This document shows positions 1 through 5,993 of a stretch of DNA of 10,314 bases, piece by piece (the first letter of the stretch is position 1; every line of letters starts with the position of its first letter). The stretch lies in assembly GCA_029287105.1 (NCBI GenBank), contig JARFRT010000201.1, positions 1-10,314 of the forward strand, given 5' to 3'. The translations under genes and the position numbers were made by a program. The notes beneath the pieces are model-generated. The model did no database searches and had not been told where the DNA came from. It saw nothing but the letters and a program-made list of their open reading frames with translations. This DNA comes from Akkermansiaceae bacterium (lineage in GTDB: Bacteria; Verrucomicrobiota; Verrucomicrobiia; Verrucomicrobiales; Akkermansiaceae).

Positions 1-137
1 ACGGCGAATTTGCCAAAGGTGACTCGCGGCTTTTTGTGAGTCGCGGGCTGGGAACCGTCGGCACCCCGGTGCGTTTCGCCTGTGTGCCGGAAGTCGCGAT
101 CCTGACGTTGCGGGCGGACGTGGATTTCAAGCTTTAA
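1..137 (+). CDS. Metallophosphoesterase-like protein, C-terminal end (partial)
   Basis: Only the last 44 codons are present; complete codons begin at base 3 and a TAA ends the gene at 135-137. The tail contains SRGLGTVGTPVRF, then CVPEVAILTL. This is the usual ending of YkuE-type calcineurin-like metallophosphoesterases, where a 'YVSRGLGT...PVRF...PE...L.L' block forms the last strands of the fold. Family members are metal-dependent phosphohydrolases, often membrane-associated, with varied or unknown substrates. The metal-binding residues lie upstream of the window, so activity cannot be judged. The gene converges on holB across a 286-bp spacer. The family call rests on this short tail alone and is therefore moderate. 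Confidence 0.62.
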   Translation, partial: GEFAKGDSRLFVSRGLGTVGTPVRFACVPEVAILTLRADVDFKL

Positions 138-181
138 GCTCCAAAGACCAAGTAAGCTCTAAACTCCAAAGACCAAGTAAG
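135..181 (+). repeat. Two-copy tandem duplication overlapping a stop codon
   Basis: The 18-base word ctccaaagaccaagtaag occurs at 139-156 and again at 164-181, a period of 25 bases. With the flanking taa(g/a) the match extends to 22 bases with one mismatch (135-156 and 160-181). The first copy starts exactly at the TAA stop of the upstream gene. It looks like a local slippage duplication of the sequence just after the gene. No function is evident. Confidence 0.85.
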
Positions 182-423
182 AAAGACTGGCTACTTCACC
201 TATCCTCCGCAGTGGACAGGACTGCCTCGCCCACTCGGCTATGCTGATATGCAACCCTCCTCCTCCGTCGGGCAGGAATGAATTCGTGCGTTGTCCACTC
301 TCCCTATCCCCCTCCGCTTCACGGTGGGCCTGGGGAGGAGGGACACTCCTGTCCCTCGGCAACCCGAGCCCGCAACCCAAGCCTTCTTTAGCGTATTTCG
401 CGGTTGAAAAACGCATGAGCAAC
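182..423. other. Convergent intergenic spacer with small inverted and tandem repeats
   Basis: No gene is supported here; the open frames crossing it are low-complexity and antisense to holB or its flank. It holds the hairpin at 338-357 and several shorter symmetric words: gtggaca at 212-218 with tgtccac at 292-298, and ggacagga at 214-221 with tcctgtcc at 347-354. It also holds a tandem pair of gcaacccgagcc / gcaacccaagcc at 359-370 and 372-383 (11 of 12 bases alike, period 13). The interlocking inverted repeats could form a larger folded structure or be a dispersed intergenic repeat. One window cannot show whether it recurs in the genome. Confidence 0.5.
338..357. repeat. Perfect 8-bp hairpin (possible REP-like palindrome)
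   Basis: gagggaca (338-345) pairs perfectly with tgtccctc (350-357) around a four-base loop. It lies between the 3' ends of two convergent genes, where a bidirectional terminator would be expected. Neither side is followed by a run of T, so an intrinsic terminator is not supported. It could protect transcript ends or be a REP-type palindrome. Confidence 0.55.
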
Positions 424-1440
424 CTACCCGAAGGTGGTGAGAAATGCGACCTCGAGTGCGAGTTGTTCCTGGACATTGGTTTCCAGGTTGGCGCGGAGTT
501 GTTCGATGGCGTCCATGCGTTTGAGGAGGTCGCTGAGCTCGTGGCGATCGGCGACCTGTGCGGTGGTTTGTTTATCACCGGGGAAGTCAAGGCGATCCAC
601 GGAGCATTTTTGGCGGACCACATCTCCGACCCATGAGATCAGCACCTCGAGGAGTTTCTCGCGCTCCCTGAGGTATTCGGATTCCGTGTGGGCGAGGTAG
701 AATTTCTCACGTTTATCGAGCCAATCGCCCTCGGTCGTGTTTTTATATTTTTTGGTTTCCTCCTTCAGCGCCAGGTCATTGATTTTGGCAATTTCCGCAT
801 GCCGCTTGGCAAGAATGGAGCTAAAGCACGCCCGCAAGGTCAGGGCGGCACCGACGTCCCCCATCCCCTGCCGTGCCATCGACGCCAGGGCGGAAAGAAG
901 CTGATCCTGCGCGGCATTGGTAACCCGTCCTTCACCGGACGACATCAGCGGCAGGCGGACGCAGCGCGACAGGATCGTCGGCAGCAGGAGGTCCGGGGCA
1001 TCACTGACGAGCAGCAGCAAGCAATCGGCAGGCGGCTCCTCCAGCGTTTTCAGAAAAGCGTTCTCGGCGCCCACGCCCATGCGGTCGGCATGCAGGATCA
1101 CGCCCACCTTCCATTTGCCGGGAGGTGATGCCACGTAGAATGATTTTTCCAACTCGCGGATATCGCCGACAACGATTCGGCGTGATTTCGACTGTGGCCG
1201 GACGATCCGGACCAGTTCGCCCTCGAGTTCATCAAGCGATTTTTGCACGGGTTCCTCGACTTCGCCAAAGAGGTTCGTGCCACTGGCGTCGGGTGCCGGA
1301 TTGATCAGGGAGATGACTCGTGCCGCCAGATCTTCCTTGCCGCTGCCTGCCTCGCCGGTCAGCAGAAAGGCGTGGGCGAGCCGGCCCCTGTCGTGGGCTG
1401 CTTCCATCAGGTGATAGGCTTTATCTGCCGTGAATGCCAT
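424..1440 (-). CDS. holB: DNA polymerase III subunit delta' (clamp-loader subunit)
   Basis: A 338-residue protein of the clamp-loader AAA+ family, which with gamma/tau and delta loads the beta sliding clamp at the replication fork. Near the N terminus it has HAFLLTGEAGSGKEDLA (residues about 23-39), a Walker-A-like loop with Glu in place of the usual Thr/Ser. The middle carries ENAFLKTLEEPP followed by LLPTILSRCVRLPL, the delta'/gamma signature with the SRC motif. The degenerate P-loop fits delta', which does not hydrolyse ATP in well-studied loaders. The four-cysteine zinc module usual after the P-loop in gamma and delta' is absent: only isolated cysteines occur. The C-terminal third is highly charged and weakly conserved. 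The start is ATG at 1440 with a weak AGGA about ten bases upstream; the stop is TAG. It is transcribed divergently from the thioredoxin-like gene, with no tmk beside it. Confidence 0.9.
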   Translation of the reverse strand: MAFTADKAYHLMEAAHDRGRLAHAFLLTGEAGSGKEDLAARVISLINPAPDASGTNLFGEVEEPVQKSLDELEGELVRIVRPQSKSRRIVVGDIRELEKSFYVASPPGKWKVGVILHADRMGVGAENAFLKTLEEPPADCLLLLVSDAPDLLLPTILSRCVRLPLMSSGEGRVTNAAQDQLLSALASMARQGMGDVGAALTLRACFSSILAKRHAEIAKINDLALKEETKKYKNTTEGDWLDKREKFYLAHTESEYLREREKLLEVLISWVGDVVRQKCSVDRLDFPGDKQTTAQVADRHELSDLLKRMDAIEQLRANLETNVQEQLALEVAFLTTFG

Positions 1441-1603
1441 TGTGCGCCCATCCTGCCAACCAATCCCCGCAGGGCAACCTGAAAAGCGTGTCAGCGGCCT
1501 GAAAAATAAAACAAATAGTGATGATGGGGACGGTATCGTTGGACAAAAGGGAAATAAAACCCCAGCTTTCCACGTCTTAGCTGTAGCATATCAACTTTTT
1601 ACC
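1441..1603. promoter_or_regulatory. Divergent intergenic region between holB and the thioredoxin-like gene
   Basis: The 163 bases between two divergent start codons must carry promoters for both genes. The half near the thioredoxin-like gene is AT-richer. I cannot pick out a convincing -35/-10 pair for either strand, and there is no clear Shine-Dalgarno before the ATG at 1604. The regulatory role is inferred from position only. Confidence 0.35.
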
Positions 1604-2578
1604 ATGAAAACCATACAACTCGCCGGCCTTGCGCTGGCCATGACCGCATCCTTCGCCACCGCTGGCGGTGATGGATGGATGACCGACTTCGAAGCCGCCC
1701 AGAAAAAGGCCGCTGCGGAAAACAAGGATCTCCTCGTCGACTTCACCGGCTCCGACTGGTGTAGCTGGTGTATCAAACTCAATGAAGAAGTCTTCTCCCA
1801 TGACGCGTTTAAGAAGGGTGTCGCCGACAAGTTTGTGCTTGTTGAGCTTGATTTCCCGCGGGACAAGTCCGGGATCAGCGAAGCTGTTCAGAAGCAGAAC
1901 GCCGAGCTTCAGGAAAAATTCCAAGTCAAGGGATTCCCAACCATTCTCTTGCTTGACGCGCAGGGACGCCCCTTCGCCCAAACCGGCTACCAACCCGGCG
2001 GACCTGAGAAGTATGTCACGCACCTCGACGAACTGCGCGCCAAGCGTGTGGAGCGCGACCAGGCATTCGCGGCGGCTGAAAAGCTGACCGGCATGGAAAA
2101 GGCCAAGGCATTGGTCGGCGCACTCAAGAGCCTCCCCGAAAACCACCTCGGCCACTACGCTGAGATTACCGCGCAGATTGCCGAGCTCGACCCCAAGGAC
2201 GAGACCGGCTTCGTCGCCGCGCAAACGCGCAAAAACGCGATGGCGGCCCTGCAGAAAGACGTTATGGCCGCCATGCGATCGGGCAAGCCCGATGAGGTGA
2301 TTGCCAAAATCGACCAGTTCATCGCCGACAACAAGGTTGTGGGTGATGAGAAGCAGGCGCTGCTGGGCATGAAAATGAATCCGCTTCTCGGTGCCAAGAA
2401 GTTTGACGAAGCCGCCAAAGTGATTGACGAGTTGATCGCTGCCTCCCCTGAATCCAAGGCCGCCAAGTTTGCTGCAGAGTTTAAGCCACGTCTTCAGAAA
2501 ATGAAGGAGGACGCGGCCAAGCCCAAAAAGCCCAACCCACCGCACGGCCAGCCTGGCCATGTGCATGGTGCGGAATAA
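1604..2578 (+). CDS. Secreted thioredoxin-like protein with WCSWC motif
   Basis: A 324-residue protein. Residues 1-20 form a typical signal peptide (lysine at 2, hydrophobic core, ATA before the likely cut), so it should act outside the cytoplasmic membrane. A thioredoxin-like domain covers roughly residues 25-150, with DFTGSDWCSWC placing the redox pair at Cys53 and Cys56 and a cis-proline at GFPT (Pro112). This resembles the DsbD-gamma/SoxW-like exported thioredoxins common in Verrucomicrobiota and Planctomycetota. Residues 150-300 are alanine- and lysine-rich predicted helices, possibly TPR-like, of unknown role. The tail is proline/histidine-rich (HGQPGHVHG) and could bind metal. I chose ATG 1604 over the longer frame from 1430 because only it starts with a signal peptide and clears holB. 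The partner protein is unknown. It is probably monocistronic, with a terminator right after it. Confidence 0.85.
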   Translation: MKTIQLAGLALAMTASFATAGGDGWMTDFEAAQKKAAAENKDLLVDFTGSDWCSWCIKLNEEVFSHDAFKKGVADKFVLVELDFPRDKSGISEAVQKQNAELQEKFQVKGFPTILLLDAQGRPFAQTGYQPGGPEKYVTHLDELRAKRVERDQAFAAAEKLTGMEKAKALVGALKSLPENHLGHYAEITAQIAELDPKDETGFVAAQTRKNAMAALQKDVMAAMRSGKPDEVIAKIDQFIADNKVVGDEKQALLGMKMNPLLGAKKFDEAAKVIDELIAASPESKAAKFAAEFKPRLQKMKEDAAKPKKPNPPHGQPGHVHGAE

Positions 2579-2598
2579 TGGGTTGCCACCAGTCTCGA

Positions 2599-2632
2599 AA
2601 GCGCGTCGGATCATCCGGCGCGCTTATTTTTT
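2599..2632 (+). terminator. Rho-independent terminator of the thioredoxin-like gene
   Basis: An 11-bp stem (2599-2609 with 2615-2625) with one G-U wobble and a five-base loop is followed by A and then six T (2627-2632). It begins 20 bases after the TAA stop. On the other strand the same hairpin lies just past the end of the chelatase gene but is followed only by TTTC, so it may act weakly as a terminator for that operon too. Confidence 0.9.
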
Positions 2633-2641
2633 GCACGCCTC

Positions 2642-3397
2642 TCAGTGGCTTGCCGGTGCGGGTGGCGCAGCGACCAATTCGATCGCCTTCACAAAGTTCA
2701 CGCTGGTCCCCAGCGCCGGGGCTATGCGCAGGTCGCGTCCCCCGAGCTGGTGGGTGACGCCGTGGACGGGTTGTGCCGGGTCAAGCCCCAGCATCTCGGG
2801 AATGTCCCATCCTCCGTGTTGTCCGTCAGACAGCAAAAAAGGAACAACAATCACCTGATCCCGGGTCACCGTCTCCTGCCACTGCCGGACGAAAGGTTCC
2901 TCCTCAAGCCATGCATCGGCGATCTCCATCAGGCCACCTTTTTCCCGGAGCGCCTGGGCGTGGTCGAGCAGGGTTTGTTTCGAACGGCTGTTTTTGGTCG
3001 AGCCGTGCCCGACGAGTAACAGGCTGGTCTCATCGGGCCTCCAATCGCCTGCCAGGTCTTCAGCCGTCTGGGCAATCAAGTCCTGCATCATCGGGTGGGT
3101 TCCGACCGGTTCGCAGTATCTCACCGTATCAGGCAGGCTGTCCAGCTTGAGTAGTCCCGGGATGACCTGGCGTGTGAAGTAGCCCTCGGCAAGGAAATCG
3201 GGGACGATCACCACGTGTTCGGAATGGATTTTTGCAAGTGCCTCCGCGACCCATGGTTCCTCCTTGAGAAAGGCACAGTGGACTTCGGAAAATTCGCCAC
3301 GATCCCGCAACACCTCGGCATGCATCCGGCAGGAGCGCGATGAGTCGGGGTGCTTGGACGATCCGTGCCCCAGCAAAAGTAATGCCGTGTTGTTCAT
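2642..3397 (-). CDS. cbiX: CbiX/SirB-type sirohydrochlorin chelatase
   Basis: Two tandem CbiX-like halves, 251 residues from the chosen start. Each half begins with the hallmark strand and histidine: LLLLGHGSSK (His11) and LLLVGHGSTK (His131). The second half also has PFLLSDGQHGGWDIP (His194), the usual second metal-binding histidine; the matching site in the first half is EGYFTRQVIP, with Phe74 instead. The active site is therefore probably in the C-terminal half. Family members insert Fe2+ (siroheme) or Co2+ (cobalamin) into sirohydrochlorin. As last gene after cysJ-cysI-cysH, downstream of cobA-hemD, the iron reaction is the likely one, supplying CysI. ATG 3397 puts the first beta strand at residue 4. 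In-frame ATGs at 3409 and 3430 are possible, and 3409 has a GGCGGG a few bases upstream. The gap to cysH is 93 bases. Confidence 0.82.
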   Translation of the reverse strand: MNNTALLLLGHGSSKHPDSSRSCRMHAEVLRDRGEFSEVHCAFLKEEPWVAEALAKIHSEHVVIVPDFLAEGYFTRQVIPGLLKLDSLPDTVRYCEPVGTHPMMQDLIAQTAEDLAGDWRPDETSLLLVGHGSTKNSRSKQTLLDHAQALREKGGLMEIADAWLEEEPFVRQWQETVTRDQVIVVPFLLSDGQHGGWDIPEMLGLDPAQPVHGVTHQLGGRDLRIAPALGTSVNFVKAIELVAAPPAPASH

Positions 3398-3467
3398 CCC
3401 GGTCACCATAACAGCCCGCCGACAGAGCACGACCCAATTTTTTCAACCCGTCAGGATAGTAAGCTCC

Positions 3468-3485
3468 GGAGGGCCGCTCCCCTCC
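3468..3485. other. GC-rich hairpin between cysH and the chelatase gene
   Basis: ggaggg (3468-3473) pairs with ccctcc (3480-3485) around a six-base loop just after the cysH stop codon. No T tract follows on the minus strand, so it is not an intrinsic terminator. It may mark a processing or stability element within the operon. Confidence 0.35.
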
Positions 3486-3490
3486 CTGCA

Positions 3491-4222
3491 TCAAATCTGG
3501 TAATCACCAGCGTCCGAGCTCAAGTGCAGGCCGCACTCGTATTTCTCACCCCCGAAGCGTGACGACTCGGCCGACTCCCCGGCAACCACCGGCGAGGTGG
3601 AATGCCAGTCGCCCATGGTCTGGTAGCCCTCGGCTTCCAGCGGGTGCTTGGGCAGGTTGTTGTCGTAAAAATACGCGGACACCTGGGCATCGGCCCAATC
3701 GAGGATCGGGTAAACCTTGAGGGTGCGTTTCTGTTGTTCGGCAAATTGCCTTTCGGCGCGTGTGCTGGAGTGGGACCGGCGCAGGCCACTGACCCAGATA
3801 TCGGCCCCTAGTTCCTGGAGTGCGCGGTTCATCGGCTCGATTTTATTGATCAGGCTGTAGCGTGCATTCCCCTCCTCGCCTTGCTCCCACAACTTACCAT
3901 GAAGTGCCTCCTGACGTGCGGCCGAGAGTTTGGGCTGATAGACCTTGATATCGACACCCAGGGTCTCGATCAATTGCTCCGCATACTGGTAGGTCTCGGC
4001 AAACAAGTACCCGGTATCGAGCCAGATCACGGGCATCTCGGGAGCGTGTTTACGCACCAGGTCCAGCATCACGGCGGCCTGAAGGCCGAAGCTGCTGCTC
4101 AGCACCAGGCGCGAGCCAAACTCCTTGTGCAGCCAGCTGATACGCTCAGGCGCAGTCATACGTTCAAAGGAGGCATTCACCTTCTCGACGTCTGTTGCTG
4201 TCTGTATCCCCTCCGTCATCAT
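3491..4222 (-). CDS. cysH: Phosphoadenylyl-sulfate (PAPS) reductase
   Basis: A 243-residue cytoplasmic enzyme reducing PAPS to sulfite and adenosine 3',5'-bisphosphate with thioredoxin or glutaredoxin. Visible motifs are the PP-loop LSSSFG (41-46), WLDTGYLFAETY (67-78), SGLRRSHSSTR (145-155) and the C-terminal KYECGLH with catalytic Cys230. That is the only cysteine. The CC and CxxC pairs that hold the 4Fe-4S cluster of APS reductases are missing, so this is the PAPS-using type and needs an APS kinase encoded elsewhere. The frame is open upstream to 4486, but that part is only the antisense of cysI. ATG 4222 (or the adjacent ATG 4219) gives the normal family length. It begins 7 bases after the cysI stop, so it is co-transcribed and possibly translationally coupled; no strong Shine-Dalgarno is seen. 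The stop is TGA. Confidence 0.94.
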   Translation of the reverse strand: MMTEGIQTATDVEKVNASFERMTAPERISWLHKEFGSRLVLSSSFGLQAAVMLDLVRKHAPEMPVIWLDTGYLFAETYQYAEQLIETLGVDIKVYQPKLSAARQEALHGKLWEQGEEGNARYSLINKIEPMNRALQELGADIWVSGLRRSHSSTRAERQFAEQQKRTLKVYPILDWADAQVSAYFYDNNLPKHPLEAEGYQTMGDWHSTSPVVAGESAESSRFGGEKYECGLHLSSDAGDYQI

Positions 4223-4229
4223 GATATGC

Positions 4230-5936
4230 CTAGCTGATATTTTCGTGGAAATTATTGCCGGCTGTCGTGGCTTTGACATATCCGGCGCGGATGACAAAAT
4301 CGCCAAAGCGCTCGCCGTCATTCCGCTGTTTCGCGTAGTCTTCGATGATCGGGGATAACAGCGCCTTGATCTCACCAGCGGGAAGCGACTCGCGGTAAAG
4401 CTTGTTGAGGCGCTGCCCGTGGAACCCGCCACCGAGGTAAACGTTGTATTTTCCGGGGGCCTTGCCGACAAAGCCGATCTCGGCAATAAAGGGACGACCG
4501 CAGCCGTTGGGACATCCTGTCATCCGGATCGTGATGGCGTCGTGCCGCAGTCCGGACGACTCGATGGTCTCCTCGAGTTCGGTAATCAGATCCGGCAGGT
4601 AGCGTTCGCTTTCGGCAAGCGCCAGACCGCAGGTTGGCAAGGCAACGCAGGCGATGGAGTTCAGGCGGAGTGCACTGCGTTCGTGGGAATCGTTCAGTTT
4701 GTACTCAGCTAACAATGCATCGACCTCGGCCCGTTTTTCGGGAGAGACATTGGCGATCATCAGGTTCTGGTTCGCCGTCAGCCGGAAGTCGCCGTCACCG
4801 AGGATTTCGGCAATTTTGCGCAGACCGGACTTCATCGGGTAGGCCGGGGTATCGAGCACACGACCGCCTGCGATAAACAGGTTGAGGTGGCTGTTCCCAT
4901 TTGCGTCTTCGGTCCAGCCAAAGCGGTCGCCATTGGTTTCAAATTTGAACTCGCGTGCCGGTTCAAGTGGGTAGCCGAGGTATTCCTCGAGTTTGTTGCG
5001 GAACCCGTCGGCGCCCATACGTTCGACCGTGTACTTCAGTCGGGCATGTTTACGGTTGCACCGGTCACCGAAGTCGCGCTGCACGAGCACGACCTTTTCG
5101 GCCACGTCCACCGCCTTTTCGGGCGGGATAAAACCGATCACCTCTGCGAGGCGTGGGAAGGTATCCTTCTGGCCATGGGTCATGCCCATACCACCGCCGA
5201 CGGAGACGTTGTAGCCAACGATTTTTTCGTCTTCGATGATCGCGATAAACGACAGGCAGTGCGCGTAGATGTCGACATCATTGGACGGCGGCACCGCCAC
5301 GGTAATCTTGAATTTGCGGGGAAGGTAGGTCTTGCCGTAGATTGGCTCCTCCTCCTGTTCGCTGGAGATGACTTTCTCCCCATCGAGGAAAATCTCGTGG
5401 TAGGCACCGGTCTGGGGAAGCAGGTGCGTGCTGATATCGTTCGACAGCTTGATGGCCTCGGCGTGAGCCCAGCTCAAGTGCGGGTTCGGGTTGCACATGA
5501 CGTTGCGGTTGACGTCGCCGCAGGCGGCGATGGTATCGAGGGCCGCGTCATTGATCTCCTTGATGGTCCGCACCAGATTGGCCTTGATCACGCCATGAAG
5601 CTGAAACGCCTGACGTGTGGTCAGCTTCAAGGTGCCGTTGGCAAACTCGTCCGACAGCCGGTCCATCTCCAGCCACTGGGTGGGGGTCACCACGCCGCCG
5701 GGCATACGCACACGGATCAGAAACGAATAGGCCTTCTCCATCTTCTTCTTACGCCGACCTGCGCGGACATCACGGTCGTCCTGAAGGTACATCCCGTGGA
5801 ATTTGCTCAACTGCTGGCTATCGGCAGAGATGGCACCGGTCGTGGCATCGGCAAATTCCTCGGCAAGCGTCCCCCGCAGGTAATTGCTGTTCAGTTTCAA
5901 CGGCTCGTTGGCCGAAAGTTTTTTTTCTTCACTCAT
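4230..5936 (-). CDS. cysI: Assimilatory sulfite reductase hemoprotein (beta) subunit
   Basis: A 568-residue protein, nearly the length of the E. coli enzyme and collinear with it. It carries the siroheme and 4Fe-4S cluster and performs the six-electron reduction of sulfite to sulfide with electrons from CysJ. The four cluster cysteines are present in the exact spacing: CVALPTC (Cys430, Cys436) and GCPNGC (Cys475, Cys479). Other family blocks are SNYLRGT near residue 17, KFHGMYLQDDRD at 45-56, TRQAFQLHG at 107-115, TYLPRKFK at 203-210 and VGGGMGMTHG at 246-255. The ATG at 5936 (MSEEKKL) matches the family N terminus; the upstream in-frame ATG at 5975 would add 13 residues lying within an intergenic hairpin. 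It sits between cysJ and cysH. The stop is TAG. Siroheme is probably supplied by the flanking cobA-hemD and chelatase genes. Confidence 0.97.
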   Translation of the reverse strand: MSEEKKLSANEPLKLNSNYLRGTLAEEFADATTGAISADSQQLSKFHGMYLQDDRDVRAGRRKKKMEKAYSFLIRVRMPGGVVTPTQWLEMDRLSDEFANGTLKLTTRQAFQLHGVIKANLVRTIKEINDAALDTIAACGDVNRNVMCNPNPHLSWAHAEAIKLSNDISTHLLPQTGAYHEIFLDGEKVISSEQEEEPIYGKTYLPRKFKITVAVPPSNDVDIYAHCLSFIAIIEDEKIVGYNVSVGGGMGMTHGQKDTFPRLAEVIGFIPPEKAVDVAEKVVLVQRDFGDRCNRKHARLKYTVERMGADGFRNKLEEYLGYPLEPAREFKFETNGDRFGWTEDANGNSHLNLFIAGGRVLDTPAYPMKSGLRKIAEILGDGDFRLTANQNLMIANVSPEKRAEVDALLAEYKLNDSHERSALRLNSIACVALPTCGLALAESERYLPDLITELEETIESSGLRHDAITIRMTGCPNGCGRPFIAEIGFVGKAPGKYNVYLGGGFHGQRLNKLYRESLPAGEIKALLSPIIEDYAKQRNDGERFGDFVIRAGYVKATTAGNNFHENIS

Positions 5937-5956
5937 GTTCTTATTTCTAAAATCCC

Positions 5957-5972
5957 CGACTCCCCGGAGTCG
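5957..5972. other. Palindromic hairpin in the cysJ-cysI spacer
   Basis: cgactcc (5957-5963) and ggagtcg (5966-5972) are perfect inverted repeats separated by two C, realistically a six-pair stem with a four-base loop. It fills the middle of the 57-base spacer, about 20 bases before the cysI ATG. No T run follows directly. It may stabilise or process the cysJ transcript end and so help set the ratio of flavoprotein to hemoprotein; this is inference. Confidence 0.5.
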
Positions 5973-5993
5973 CATTTATTTCCAATTTTCCAC

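Noticed and set aside
338..357. Intrinsic terminator for holB or the upstream gene
   Set aside because: The stem is good but no T run follows on either strand.
159..623. 154-codon minus-strand open frame overlapping the spacer and the holB 3' end
   Set aside because: Composition is Ser/Pro/Arg-rich shadow coding with no recognisable motif, and it overlaps holB in another frame.
1430..1603. N-terminal extension of the thioredoxin-like gene from ATG 1430
   Set aside because: It would overlap the holB start and hide a clear signal peptide that begins at ATG 1604; the extra residues look like translated spacer.
4223..4486. Long upstream extension of cysH to an ATG at 4486
   Set aside because: The extension lies wholly inside cysI in another frame and is not cysH-like; the family N terminus fits ATG 4222.
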